Shown here: positions 13,201-22,179 of the stretch, in pieces
How the letters are laid out: every line of letters starts with the position of its first letter
Position numbering within the stretch: the first letter of the stretch is position 1
Assembly (NCBI RefSeq): GCF_036588685.1
Contig: NC_086386.1
Coordinates: forward strand, 71,298,682 to 71,362,681
Direction: 5' to 3'
Length of the DNA stretch: 64,000 bases
Origin: Mytilus trossulus
Taxonomy: Eukaryota > Mollusca > Bivalvia > Mytilida > Mytilidae
Position numbers and translations under genes: made by a program
The notes under the pieces: generated by a model
Database searches by the model: none
What the model was told of the DNA's origin: nothing
What the model saw: only the letters and a program-made list of their open reading frames with translations

Positions 13201-16200
13201 CAAAGCATGCCCAATTGATGTATGCATATGGCAAAATGTCAATGAATGGATGAAGATGTGGGTTGAAGGTCTTTGAGAGGCTTACATACAGTTTTCAACA
13301 AAAACCAAGCTCCAAATTGTTTTGAGCATTTAAAACTATCAGACGTGCCATCAAAACCCAATTTCCATATTAGATAAAGAATATTGAAGAAATTACCTTA
13401 GACAACCCCTGGTGAGAATCCTTTTTAACTTCATCAAAGACCAACATAAACTGAATCAGTGCTAAAAATCTTAAATCTGTGCATGTCTGTTAGTGACTAT
13501 CTCAATTTTTTTTATTGTACTAGCATTTTGAAAATGAAAGGGAGTGGTCCAGCTGCAGTACAAATCTAATTCAAATATTAAAATGCTTTTTATTTTAAGA
13601 AAAAAGGAGAAGTACCGAATGGAACCATAGACCTGTTTAAAAAATTGCCCCAAAACAGACCTATACATGCAGTCATTACTACAATACTAGAGCAGGCAAG
13701 GAAAACTGAGCATGCAGTGGCTGCAGCAGGAGAATATGTTAAACTGAGGACCATGGAACAAAAAATGCCCCCGAAACAGGTAAACATTTAAATTTGTGTT
13801 GTTGGTATGCTGTCCTGTTGATGTACATCCCTCATTATTTAATTCATGATACCCCTTAAAAGTTTCTCATGTCAAAGTTGGATATGTTTGCCCTTTTTTA
13901 TTCTGATTGATAACTGTCTGTTTACTTTTGGAAGAATTGAATTATTTACTTATCTGTGGCGTTTACTGTAGTGAATGTTACGAGAAAAGATAATAGGTAC
14001 TGAAGGTTAATGGACAATGGTGGATCAGGGGTTATGTAATAGAAGGCATTTCTGCTTTATAGAACTATGTCTCCATTTAAAAAAAAATGGATACATCTTG
14101 GAAGGGTACCTATTCTGTGTAATAAAATTTTATTAACAAACTTCAACCCATTTGTGATCAAATTTAGATCCTTTAAAATTTAAGTTTAAAAAAGACGAAG
14201 AAGATGTGGTTTGATTGCCAATGACACAACTCTTCATAAGAGATCAAATGCACAGAAATTAACAATGATGGGTCATCCTACTGCCTTCAACAATGAGCAA
14301 AACTCATATTGCATAGTCAGCCATAAAAGACCCCTAAATGGCAAATGTAAAATAATTCAAATGAATAAAACTAAGTGCCTTATTTATGTACAAAATAATG
14401 AACAAAAAACAAATATGTAACACAGCAACAAACAACTATCACTGACTTACAGGCTTATGACTTTAGACAGACTCAAATATACAAAATGTGGCTGGGTTAA
14501 ACATGTCAGAAGGCGTTGTGATTTTGGGCTCATTTTTCATGATTGTCTTAATCATGATCCAAAACTTAGTTTAGTTGTTTTCAACTTAACTGAATATACA
14601 GGTTTTTTTGATGACCTGAGCCTAACCATGCATTTAGATTTAATGTTATAAACTGAATTCTAGCAACTATATGTAATTTTATGAATATGGTTTATTGTAG
14701 ATTCCAAAAGATGTTGAGTTAGATGAAAGAGATCCTAATTGTTCCCTAAAAAAGATCGCTGAGAGATACAGAATGCCCAGCAGTCGTTCCTTCAGACAGG
14801 CAGCAGAATTTAAAATGGTTCCTTTGGAAGAATATAAACAACTTAGAGGAACAATAGAACATCAAAGAAACCAGATTTCTGAATTAAGCAGCAGGTAGTG
14901 AAATGTATTTGACATGCTTCACAATAATGTTTTCTTCGTTTGGTGATGTGATTCATAAATGTTTCTCGTTTCGCATTATTTAATATAGATTAGACTGTTG
15001 GTTTTCCTGTTTAAATTGTTTTACCGTAGTAGTCATTTTTTGGCCCTTTATAGCTAGCTGCTGTTAGGTGTTAGCCAAGGCTCCGTGTTGAAGGCCATAC
15101 TTTAACCTACAGGGCTCACACTACTTCAGAATTATAGGGAGAAGTGACTTCTCTTTTTGAAACTGAAAGGGAGAAGTGGTGAGATTTGAAAGAGAAGTGC
15201 CCGTTCTTGCAGTGAGCTGCAATGTTTGGATTTAACTATAGTATACATGTGTGCAAAGGGTCATATGTAAATAATGTTCTTTTTTTATTGTTCAATTCCT
15301 TTTATATTGTTCAATTCATATCTGAGTATACAATTAAATTAACATTTCAAATTAAAAGTTGTTTAAGTTTTACTAAGGTTCTTGTGAGAAACTTCAAACT
15401 AAATATTTTTAATATCTATCACTAAACAATTTTTTTTTAATTTTAAAAAATGTAAAGAAATTATAATAAATCAATTTCAATTTAATTCAAAACAATCTTA
15501 TGTATGAAATTCAGTGTTTCTCATAAAAAAAATGTAAAGTTATTAAGCTGGGCCATAATATATTGATATTTATTTAGTATAATAGTCTCAGAGTTAAGCA
15601 ACTTTAATAAATAGTTTGAAACAATCCATAAAAAGTATAGGAAATTATATACACCAATCAATTAGATGTTACCAAAAGTCTCTTAATGCGTGTGGAATAT
15701 GTAATTTTCCCCTTTGGGGTCAATATTCTTCTGTCAGCAGTTCCATCCGTGCTTATCTAGTAATTATTGTAAAAGTACGATTTCGGTCATAGCTTGTCCG
15801 GTTTAGATCCGTAGTTTAGAAATAGGTCAATGGCGGACGAAATTAATTGCAAGAAAAATTTACAAAAATAAACGATTTTTGACAAGTTTTTTGGAAAGGA
15901 ACATTAATGCAATAAATGGATTAAACATTTACTGAAGGCAACTTTTATCTTGTTTAAATGAAGTAACAAACATATTTTACCGCCAGAATTTAGGTTGATG
16001 TATGTTTTTGAGTAACAAGCACCGGAACTTGCAAAAATGCACAAAGTGATAAAAAGTTGTATTTTTATCAAATAACCTGCTACACACTGCAAAGACAATG
16101 CTTTAACCTCTTTTCTTAAGATAATGAATCGTTTATGTCTAAATTTCTTTAATTATCAATAAAAATTTATGTTTCATCAACTTGGTAAAAATTGAAAATG

Positions 16201-19200
16201 TCTGATGATGGAAGCGACTGAAAGCGAGTATCGTTCAGAACAGGGCGACTTGTTTTCTCTTTTGGGGGTCAAGGAAAGCGAAGTGACGGTCGGGAAAGCG
16301 ACTTCTTTGCCCAAGTCGCATGGTAGCGTGAGCCCTGACCTATATTTGTTTACTTTAACAAATTATGACTTGGGTTAAGAGTTGTCTCATTGAATTATAG
16401 TTAACTCGTACCATCGTAAACTCATACCAACGTTAACTCGTACCACAAAAAAATAACTCATACCAATGTAAACTTGTACCACTGCTAACTCGTACCAACT
16501 TATTTAAATGCATTTGATTGGTGTTTAAATTATGAATATATACTGATATTTTTCTCTATACCTCTTAATAATCAACCAATAATCACACAATCAAAGGAAT
16601 GTATTAATTTGATCACACAATCAAAGGAATATCATATATTAATTAGCAGGGTATTAAGGTAATGAAGAAATTATATTAGTGTCTTAATTAAAAAAAAAAC
16701 GTATTTTTGTCCAAGTTTTCATTAAAATCCAGTATAAAACTCATGTAATTCAACTTTTTTCTATTAAGTTTAGAAAGAAAAAACACGACAAAACATACAT
16801 ATTTTTTAATATATTTTTAATGGTACGACTTAATCCCAGTGGTAGGACTTTACGTTGGTATGAGTTAACTTTTTTGGTATGATTTAACATGGTATGAGTT
16901 TCCGGTGGTACAAGTTAACTTGCTTCCATCTCATTGGCACTAGTACTCATACCACATCTTCTTTAAATATCTATTTACATAACTTTTTATCAGGTATATA
17001 AACATATTGTAGCCATTATATTAAAAGGGGTGACTTTGTATCTTCAAGGTTGAGTGGAATTACAAGCCAGCAAATAGCCGATGGAGAAATATTTACAGAG
17101 ATCGGAGACCAAAATAAACCAAGACGCCTTGGTCAGAGATTCTCTGAGGTGTTTGAGGACACCTGGTCAAATGCTTATGAAGTATTGAAACCTAAAAGAC
17201 CTGAAAGTAAGAAGGAAGACGAGAAGGAAGAAATGGATGAAAAAACGATTGAAATCTTACAAACTGTTGTAAAGGTATGTAGGTGCTATTAATAGCTTTG
17301 AATATTGTACACTGCTATTGATTTAAAGTGGTATATAAAACTAACAGGGAGATAACTCTGTAAAAATTCATTATTGAAATAGTGAAAAATATTCAATGAG
17401 TGACCGTACAGCATATTAATTCATGAATGCTTGTAGCATTTAGGAGTTGAATATTTTTCGATATTTGATATCTTTGATTAGTTATTCATTTTTATACATT
17501 CACAATGACATTTTTAGTGGAATTAAAGTAGAAAATGCAAAGTCTTCAAAAATGTCTTGACATCACCGATATTGTTGTATGACATGACGTCGAGGAGTTA
17601 AATGACTAAGTTTATTTCACATGTGAAATTATCAATTTTTATTTTACTTGGAAATCAAGGTAATTCATTGCAAGCATTGTAATAAATATTTTTATTTTGC
17701 AGGTGATTTATGACTTCTGTAAGAAGACAGCTGATAATCAGGTGACTAAACTTATGATGGGAATGACTCCACCCATATTTGATCCAATGAATACTAAGAA
17801 AGAGACGGTAAGTAATTATAGAGAGTTTTTTTTAAAACATTGCATTTGATTAGAAATCAGAAAATACGGTATGAGTGCCAATGAGACAACTCTCTATCCA
17901 TGTCACAATGTGTAAAGAGTTAACCATTATAGGTCAAAGTATATTATTCAGTGGCGGATCCAGAAATTTTCATAAGGGGGGGGGCCGCTCTGGTCATGCT
18001 TCAGTGATTCCCTATATAATCAACCAAATTTTTCCCACAAAAGGGGGGCCCCCCCCTGGATCTGCCTATGTATTTTTGTAATTTCAGCTGTACAATGACT
18101 ACAACCTGACCCTAAAAGAACAGTTCTGTCTATTTAGCAGTTTATTCTCTTGATATCATGCCATTTATTTCTTGTACATTATTGTCCTCTGCCAAGCCAA
18201 TGCGTTGAACGAGACATATAATAACTGGACATCTTTCAGTCCGTCTGGCTGTCTTTCCGTCTGTCAGTCTGGTCTTTGTTTGCACTCTCATGTGTACAGT
18301 TTGTGCCAGATTTTTATGAAACTCAAACATGTATCATGCTTACTTTAGCAATATTTTGGACGAGTTTGAAAATAAGTAGCGATCAATATCTTTAAAGTTT
18401 ATTGAGTTATTGCCCTTGTGTCTTAGATAGATAAAATATGTACAACGCAGGGGTTACATTAGAACTCATCTTTTTATAATTTTTGGATTGACATGAAACT
18501 CACAAAAGAAATTAAAGCTTTTCATACAGCATCTGAATGAAAATTGCACGTAATATAATGTGCAAACACTGATTTTATACATTACAGAAAGGTGATGATG
18601 AAACTATACCAAAAACAGAAAAAATGGCCAAAGATTACAGAAAAGCTGTTGCCCCAGCAACCATACCTATCCTTAAACAGGTAATTAAATACAGCATAAC
18701 CCCCCCCCCCCCCCCCCCCATATGAAAACAAATAAGTACTGTAAAAGTCAACGTTCTGTTCCAGTTCATGAGTCTTAAAAAAACAAATACCCCCCCCCCC
18801 TTGGAAATTCCTGGCTATAGGCCTGTACAGTCTAAAGAAAGTTCAGATATTGAGACTCTTGTATAAAAAAAATCAGATTAAATGTGAGATCATGTAAATG
18901 CCTTTGAATTTTACAATGTACTTTAAAAGTGGTGAATTCAGAATTCTTTTTATTTTCTTTAGAGACTGTCATCTTATAGATAAGAATAAGAAAATGTGGT
19001 ATGAAAATGTGGTATGATTGCCAATGAGACAATTTTCCACAAGAGACCAAATGACAAAGTGTTTACAGCATTAAGTCAGCTATAAAAGGCCCTGTCTTGA
19101 CAAATGTTAAACTATTCAAACAAGAAAACTAACAGCCTGATTTATTAACAAAATAATGAATTAAATGCCCGATATGAAACGCCAACCACTGAATTACAGG

Positions 19201-20046
19201 GACTTGGGACAGGCACATAAATATGTTTAGGGACTAAACTTGTAAGTGGGTGCCAAACAGTGGTTTATCAGTACAGCATATGAATAACTGTTAACATCAT
19301 TTGAAAAGGCTTTACCTGTTTGATGGATACAAATTAAAGCAAGAAAAATAAACAAAAATAAAGAAAGGACGTGTAAAGACGTCATAAACAGTCAGAGAAA
19401 CATGACCTTTTGCAATGCCAAGTAAGATACAGGTATCGACAGATTGTAGAGACATGAATACAAATATCTAAGTAAATTTATTTTATTGATATTTAGATGT
19501 GTTATCTTTTAAGTTATTTAATTATATCTACAATGTATATTAACTGTCAGTATATGAACAAAGGCATTTGTGTTTCTGTTCAGTTAAAGTTTATAAAGAA
19601 TCCATTTAGCTTCACCCTCTGGAAAATTTAATTGCTAAACTAGGCAACAAAAACAAAAATTAGCATTTTTTTGTTGTTGTTTGTTGTGTATACTTGAGTA
19701 TTTAATATTTTTTATATATAGGAATCTAATACCTATTTTAATGTTTGTATCTCGTTTGTTTTAGATTATTCTAACACAAGAGTTGCAGGGTAAGGTACTG
19801 ACAGACATTTCTATAGGCAAAGAACTGAAAGAATATGTTGATAACTGCGTAAACCTAATTTGGTATATGTGTATTCAGCAACCACCAATGGAAATTGTCT
19901 GGGGAAAACGTGGTGAAAAATTTAATAAGGAAATGTTCCGCTTCTCAGGAAAGAAAGGAACAAAATTCAGGCTTACTGTCTGGCCAGCAGTTTTATATTT
20001 TAAAGACGGAGCTTTGGCTGCACCGGGTTATGCAGTTCCAGAATAA
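4206..20046 (+). CDS. MIEAP-like (mitochondria-eating protein C-terminal domain) protein, 11 exons
   Basis: Exons: 4206-4226, 4316-4483, 5544-5729, 7273-7380, 11011-11193, 13600-13779, 14701-14894, 17049-17274, 17703-17807, 18588(+/-1)-18680 and 19765-20046. All introns have GT..AG. Together they give 1746 nt and 581 aa. Nine introns are phase 0; only the one after 14894 is phase 2. The ATG has a good context (AACATGG). Residues 1-125 are charged and helical. Residues 126-161 are a Pro/Thr/Gln-rich linker, and an acidic stretch (HGYEDEMED) follows. The region from about residue 395 (QRFSEVFEDTWSNAYEVL) to the end fits the MIEAP C-terminal domain, with PPM at 528-530, W534, SGKKG, VWPA at 560-563 and a terminal GYAVPE. 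In vertebrates the family acts in mitochondrial quality control; for this bivalve-type paralogue the function is inferred only. The N-terminal part is not recognised. AATAAA motifs occur at 20042 and 20146. Confidence 0.8.
4990..5308 (-). mobile_element. tRNA-derived SINE, copy 1 (gene 1 intron 2)
   Basis: On the minus strand the unit starts GTTACTTTCCTGGATAACCAG (5308 downward). It then has a polymerase III A-box-like TGGTTTAGTGG (5272-5262) and a degenerate B box GGTTATATTCC (5227-5217), spaced as in a tRNA. About 200 bp of unrelated tail follow. The related copy at 5985-6122 has the same head. This is read as a tRNA-derived SINE. The exact 3' end is uncertain. Confidence 0.65.
5773..5984 (+). 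repeat. Common interspersed repeat, GGTATGAGTGCC family
   Basis: The copy begins near GGTATGAGTGCCAATAAGAC and runs through a recognisable order of words (CAAGTCACAATTTGTAAA, AAACCATTATAAGTC, GAGCCTTGGCCCACACC, GGCTATAAAGGGCCCC). The same order appears at 17869, 25463 and 47560. It lies just after gene 1 exon 3. It is non-coding; the short reading frames across it are accidental. Confidence 0.75.
5985..6122 (-). mobile_element. tRNA-derived SINE head, copy 2
   Basis: Minus strand: the 5' leader GTTACTTTCCTGGATAACCAG is followed by A box TGGTGTAGTGG (6088-6078) and a near-consensus B box GGTTCTATTCC (6044-6034). It differs from the copy at 4990-5308 by scattered substitutions. The tRNA-like part would start near 6095. 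It could instead be a tRNA pseudogene, but the shared 30 bp leader in both copies argues for a SINE. Confidence 0.7.
6230..6475 (+). repeat. Common interspersed repeat, TGCCACATGTGGAGCAGGAT family
   Basis: It matches 21158-21400 almost base for base over 240 bp. A minus-strand relative lies at about 26170-26300. Shared words include CTAGTTTTTGGTGGGGTTC and AGCCATGGCGTTGTCAGTTT. Two of its frames stay open for 60-108 codons, but the peptide changes between copies, so these are not treated as genes. It is in gene 1 intron 3. Confidence 0.75.
6836..7007. mobile_element. Foldback element, ~170 bp
   Basis: The left arm (GCTTGCTAGCTGAACC, then ATTATTAGGTGAGGTA) and the right arm (TACCTTACCTAATAAT, then GGTCCAGCTAGCTAGC) are imperfect reverse complements. 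The centre has the small stem ACAGATA/TATCTGT around 6911-6931. There is no coding capacity. It is a hairpin-forming MITE-like insertion in gene 1 intron 3. Confidence 0.7.
7785..8045 (+). repeat. Diverged tandem duplication, ~150 bp x2
   Basis: Two neighbouring blocks share the order TCAGT..TT..GGAA..CCTAACCT.GCACT, then TTATACTGG.CC/TCT.TA.GACTGTC, CCAGTTGACT.TGTAGTGT and ACTCA. The first runs from about 7785 and the second from about 7937. They are perhaps 75-80% alike by eye. The duplication is in gene 1 intron 4 and is not coding. Confidence 0.6.
8596..9317 (+). repeat. Interspersed repeat starting CTCACCTGGCC
   Basis: It opens with CTCACCTGGCCTAAAGGTTC and contains TTGTCACAATCATCATTTGG, as does the region at 40362-41180 (CTCACCTGACCCGAAGGGCC, then TTGTCCACAATCATCATTGG). 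I recognise this from memory as a common bivalve intronic repeat. It occupies part of gene 1 intron 4. Confidence 0.55.
9318..9955 (+). mobile_element. TATACGCCCGTC element, 3 internal ~170 bp repeats
   Basis: It starts TATACGCCCGTCTTTAAGAC and ends near CGTATCATGCGCTAAAGC. Inside, the phrase CTTTCACCAAT.TCCATGAAACTT recurs at about 9399, 9560 and 9721, each followed by GGATTTATGGGGCTT or a variant. Oppositely oriented relatives, bounded by GCATGATACG and GACGGGCGTATA or variants, lie at 26815-27750 and, interrupted, at 39990-41750. It seems to be a mobile unit with a variable number of internal repeats. Confidence 0.65.
9956..10812. other. AT-rich intron sequence
   Basis: This is the remainder of gene 1 intron 4 before exon 5. 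It is very AT-rich, with no reading frame or repeat that I can place. Confidence 0.5.
10813..11070 (+). repeat. Threefold copy of acceptor plus start of exon 5
   Basis: Blocks start at 10813, 10899 and 10986 (spacings 86 and 87 bp), each with TTAACAG.TATATTT.TATATTTA. In copies 1 and 3 an AG acceptor follows directly; copy 2 has AAG. All three then have a GA..TGATCA-like segment, a variable centre and GGTATGAAGA(T/A)GAAATGGAAGATTT or similar. Only the third block leads into a frame that joins exons 4 and 6. The first two end in stops or lack a good donor in frame, although GT dinucleotides (ACAGGTTTGG, TCAGGTATGA) could act as donors of mini-exons. Confidence 0.75.
11262..12120 (+). repeat. 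Two consecutive copies of the GGAAATGGGGAATGTG family
   Basis: Copy one starts about 11262 (GAGAATGTGAATGGGGAATA) and copy two about 11682 (GAGAATGGAAATGGGGAGTA). Both continue with GACAACAACC, then the ACCAATGG/ACCAACAGGTCTTCAATG segment, GGCCCC/GACCCCTAA and AGGCTC(C/T)TGACTTGGGACAG. Relatives lie at 41757, 53447 and, on the minus strand, at 32850, 51240 and 59150. The repeat is in gene 1 intron 5. Confidence 0.75.
12311..13270 (-). pseudogene. Decayed Penelope-like reverse transcriptase (C-terminal half)
   Basis: Read on the minus strand, this is the palm and C-terminal part of a reverse transcriptase. The first frame (about 13266 to 12974) carries PYAYINWACFD and VIGIPMGTNCAS...ADLFLYCYE. 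One extra T in a T-run then shifts the frame, and the catalytic YLDD appears in the next frame (from about 12972), followed by FLDLDIYI and KIYDKRDDF. Further shifts and a TAA break it around 12784-12745. Matching pieces continue (SPSYGVYI, HQGFRYHKLVKTFTKFYHRY), ending with an open ~66-codon tail (HPIFYGNILY) that stops at 12311. The GIPMGTNCA plus YDKRDDF combination is a common animal retroelement type that I take as Penelope-like; another non-LTR class is possible. It is antisense inside gene 1 intron 5 and inactive. Confidence 0.7.
14193..14500 (+). repeat. Common repeat, TGGTATGATTGCCAATGAG family
   Basis: The copy starts GATGTGGTTTGATTGCCAATG and proceeds through AACTCTTCATAAGAGA, AACAATGAGCAAAACTCATA, ATGTAACACAGCAACAAAC and a GACTTACAGGC segment. 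It lies in gene 1 intron 6. The two short open frames over it are incidental to the repeat. Confidence 0.8.
15110..16336. mobile_element. hAT-like TIR element (CAGGGCTCACAC...GTGAGCCCTG)
   Basis: The left end CAGGGCTCACACTAC (15110) and right end GGTAGCGTGAGCCCTG (to 16336) are inverted repeats with one mismatch. ACCTA lies directly outside both ends. CAGGG/CCCTG termini are typical of hAT elements, although the visible direct repeat is 5 bp rather than the usual 8. Both subterminal regions are rich in GAAGTGACTTCTC-like words (15135-15200, 16200-16310), possible transposase-binding repeats. The 1.2 kb interior has no transposase frame. A one-sided relative of the end occurs at 9857 (CAGGGCTCACACTATTTC). 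Confidence 0.75.
16393..16928. mobile_element. Foldback element of ACTCGTACCA words with 8-bp target duplication
   Basis: The left arm (16399-16500) repeats the word TAACTCGTACCA or AAACTCATACCA six or so times. The right arm (16815-16920) is its inverted counterpart (TGGTATGAGTTAAC and variants). The element is bracketed by TCTCATTG at 16385-16392 and 16929-16936, exactly the host repeat sequence duplicated. There is no protein-coding capacity. An 8 bp duplication suggests mobilisation by a hAT-type transposase. Confidence 0.8.
17869..18090 (+). repeat. GGTATGAGTGCC-family repeat fragment interrupted by a MITE
   Basis: From about 17869 the common repeat reads GGTATGAGTGCCAATGAGAC through ACCATTATAGGTCAAAGTAT, and is then cut by the CAGTGGCGGATCC element at 17949-18070. 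It lies in gene 1 intron 9. Confidence 0.7.
17949..18070 (+). mobile_element. CAGTGGCGGATCC short element, copy 1
   Basis: It begins CAGTGGCGGATCCAGAAATT, includes AAGGGGGGGG and CTTCAGTGATTCCCTATATA, and ends GGATCTGCCTATG, a degenerate reverse complement of the start. Copies lie at about 25553-25692 (plus) and 50848-51000 (minus, ending GGATCCGCCACTG). The CAGTGGCGGATCC terminus is a widespread non-autonomous DNA-element end; this is known from memory and not checked here. Confidence 0.75.
18700..18800. repeat. Two C homopolymers
   Basis: There is an uninterrupted run of about 20 C at 18700-18719, immediately after the donor of gene 1 exon 10, and a second run of 10-11 C around 18790-18800. 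The opposite strand is poly-G. Run lengths may be affected by sequencing or assembly error. Confidence 0.8.
18985..19260 (+). repeat. Common repeat, TGGTATGATTGCCAATGAG family
   Basis: It starts with a small duplication of AAAATGTGGTATGA and runs through GACAATTTTCCACAAGAGAC, the CAGCTATAAAAGGCCC core and GACTTGGGACAGGCACATA. It lies in gene 1 intron 10, between the last two coding exons. Confidence 0.8.
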
Positions 20047-20160
20047 ATAAACAATAATATAATGGCTGAATTTTTCATATGAATTCAGTAGTAGATACAA
20101 TTGCTGTGATTATATATGTATTTTTGTATTATAATTTCAAAGGATAATAAAACTTCTGTA
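20047..20160 (+). terminator. 3' untranslated end and poly(A) signals of gene 1
   Basis: AATAAA overlaps the stop codon (20042-20047), and a second AATAAA at 20146-20151 is followed by a T/G-rich stretch (GTTTTTGTCTC). The second is the better candidate cleavage signal because it leaves a normal short 3'UTR of about 120 nt. Confidence 0.55.
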
Positions 20161-20714
20161 AAGTTTTTGTCTCACCTGATGGTGTAAAAAAGCAAGACAA
20201 ATTATGCTGTTTCCAGCGACGGAGGCGTCAACAATGTATTGGTTTGTGATTAGGTCTAGTAATGGTGAACCACTAGTGGTAAGTCAAAGATATTTGGTAT
20301 GAAGTTGTAGAAGTATTGGCACATATAATCACCGTCGAGATTATTTGGCCCAGCTCTCTCAATCATGATCTATTGAAACTTTTGCTTAGTTTTCATGTAT
20401 TAGGTACCACTAATGGTAGGTCAATGACATTTGGTTTGAAGTTGTATTAGCATTGGCGCATCTCTTTACCATGGAGATTATTTGACCCTGCCCCCTCATT
20501 CATGGTTTCTTGGTTTGAGATTTTGCTTAGTTTACATGTATTAGTTTGTGTTTTGGTTTTTAAAAGGAAACTACTGATGATAAGTCAATAGTATTTCATA
20601 TGCAGTTGTATCAGCATTGGCACATCTCATATCCATTGAGTTGGTGTTCAGCCATGTACCTTCAGTCATGGACTTTGAATATTTGCAAAACTTACATGTT
20701 AAATCAGTCGTTTT
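20160..20714. other. Intergenic, diverged repeated segments
   Basis: Three loosely similar ~170 bp segments each contain TTTGGT or TTTCATATG, GAAGTTGTA/GCAGTTGTA, AGCATTGGC and CACAT, followed by GAGATTATTTG or similar (20290, 20430, 20590). They look like old tandem duplicates of a bivalve intergenic repeat. No gene is seen. Confidence 0.5.
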
Positions 20715-20830
20715 AAGGAGTAATTAACTAAGTTGTTAAAACAATTAAGCTAAGTTGTTAACAAGATAAATATGATAAGTCGATATAACAACTTAAAAAT
20801 AAAACTCCACCCTGACACTAACTGGCTTCC
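20715..20830 (-). repeat. Short copy of the TTAGCTAAGTTGTTATAAC array element
   Basis: Reverse complemented, it begins GGAAGCCAGTTAGTGTCAGG, continues to GTTTTATTTTTAA and then CTTAGC-type words with CATATTTATCTTGTTA. This is the same order as the start of the large array at 42874-43485. It is a short (~115 bp) version in the opposite orientation. Confidence 0.7.
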
Positions 20831-20929
20831 ATACATTTCCGATATTGACATGATTGTAAATTGTACAAATCTGTCTTGTGAGTTTCATCGGACCTTGGCC
20901 TCATTTTTATGCAATTGGTAAATATCAAA

Positions 20930-21090
20930 TGGAGATGTGGAGAGTTTGCCAATAAGACAACTCTCCACAAGAAACTAAATGACACAGAAATTAATAATTA
21001 TAGGTCAGCTTACAATGACAATGAGCAAAGCCCATACAGCATTGTCGTCTATAAAAGGCCCAAATGAAAGACTAGTTATTAGATACTATG
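20930..21090 (+). repeat. Common repeat, TGGTATGATTGCC family, fragment
   Basis: It reads GGAGATGTGGAGAGTTTGCC, CAATAAGACAACTCTCCACA, the AGCAAAGCCCATACAGCATT segment and TATAAAAGGCCC. It is an ordinary partial copy downstream of gene 1. Confidence 0.7.
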
Positions 21091-21157
21091 AGCAATACGC
21101 AAACTATATTTGGTGTATAAAATGATTTTAAGTTGTACGTATCTGTCTTTTCATTAG

Positions 21158-21400
21158 CAACACGACGGGTGCCACATGTGGAGCAGGATCTGCTTACCCT
21201 TCAGGAGCACCTGAGATCATCCCTAGTTTTTGGTGGGGTTCATGTTGTTTATTCTTTAGTTTTCTATGTTGTGTCATGTGTACTAATGTTTGTCTGTTTG
21301 TCTTTTTCATTTTAAGCCATGGCGTTGTCAGTTTATTTTAGATTTATGAGTTTGACTGTAGCCTTTGGTATCTTTCGTCCCTCTTTTTCAGTTATCTTCA
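21158..21400 (+). repeat. Common repeat, TGCCACATGTGGAGCAGGAT family, copy 2
   Basis: Collinear with 6230-6475 over its full length, ending in the TTGGTATCTTTCGTCCCTC segment. One frame is open for 60 codons, but it is not conserved in the other copy and is not called a gene. Confidence 0.75.
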
Positions 21401-22175
21401 GACCTTGACCTCATTTTTATGGTTCATTTGTCAATGTAAAGTTTGCGTGGTAAGGTCTATTTCTATAAGCAAAAGGTCGACTGTTTTGGTGTATGGAATT
21501 ATTAGGGGTACAAATATATAAATAAGGAGATGTGATATAATTGCAATTAGACAACTGTCCACCAAAGTTCATATGAATTGGATACATATGTTATTATAGG
21601 CAACCCAACAAGACTTTACAAGAGAAAAACTCATACCATATTCATGGTAGACATAGTTGACTATAAAAAAAACGATATGAAAAATAAAGAATTCAATTGA
21701 GAAAACTAATAATGGTCTGGTAGGGGTCAGTTGACCTACAGTTGACAACATTTTTGTGGATCATTGATAATGTTTGGGTGGTGTGATATTTATAGTTACA
21801 CCTTTATCTGAACTTAAGACTTCCAAGTTGAGCATAAAAATCAATCATGATTAGTTAAACAGGCATTTCAGCATGTACTGTCTTGTGCTATAGTCTGTTC
21901 AATTTTTCATATGGTTATATCAACATGATAGGCTGGACTTTATTTTCCCCCTTGAGGTTTGGTTAAAGTTTGGTTGGATATTTTGTAAGGTTTTGTGAAA
22001 GACTTTTGTGGTATGTTTGTCATTAGGATATTTATTCAATAGAGTCCCAATGATGTGTATTTTCTTTTAAAATATTAAAATGCCAAATTCGAGTTTTGAT
22101 CCCAATTCCACAGTCCACTGAACATATAAAATGTAATGCACGTGGGGCATCCATGTACTATGGACACAATATTGT
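21400..22175. other. Intergenic, no gene seen
   Basis: AT-rich sequence with partial matches to the common repeats (GGAGATGTGATATAATTGCA at 21524) and no credible coding exon. Confidence 0.45.
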
Positions 22176-22179
22176 TTGT

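Larger units (their letters stand above)
15000..16960 (-). repeat. TGGTATGATTGCC-family repeat split by two nested insertions
   Basis: Pieces of a single minus-oriented copy of the common repeat lie at about 14985-15109 (CCTGTTTAAATTGTTTTA, then GGCTCCGTGTTGAAGGCC), 16337-16392 (GACCTATA..., then GAGTTGTCTCATTG) and 16929-16960 (TCTCATTGGCACTAGTACTC). Between them sit the elements at 15110-16336 and 16393-16928. Order and orientation are conserved, so the two insertions came after the host repeat. All of this is in gene 1 intron 7. Confidence 0.75.
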
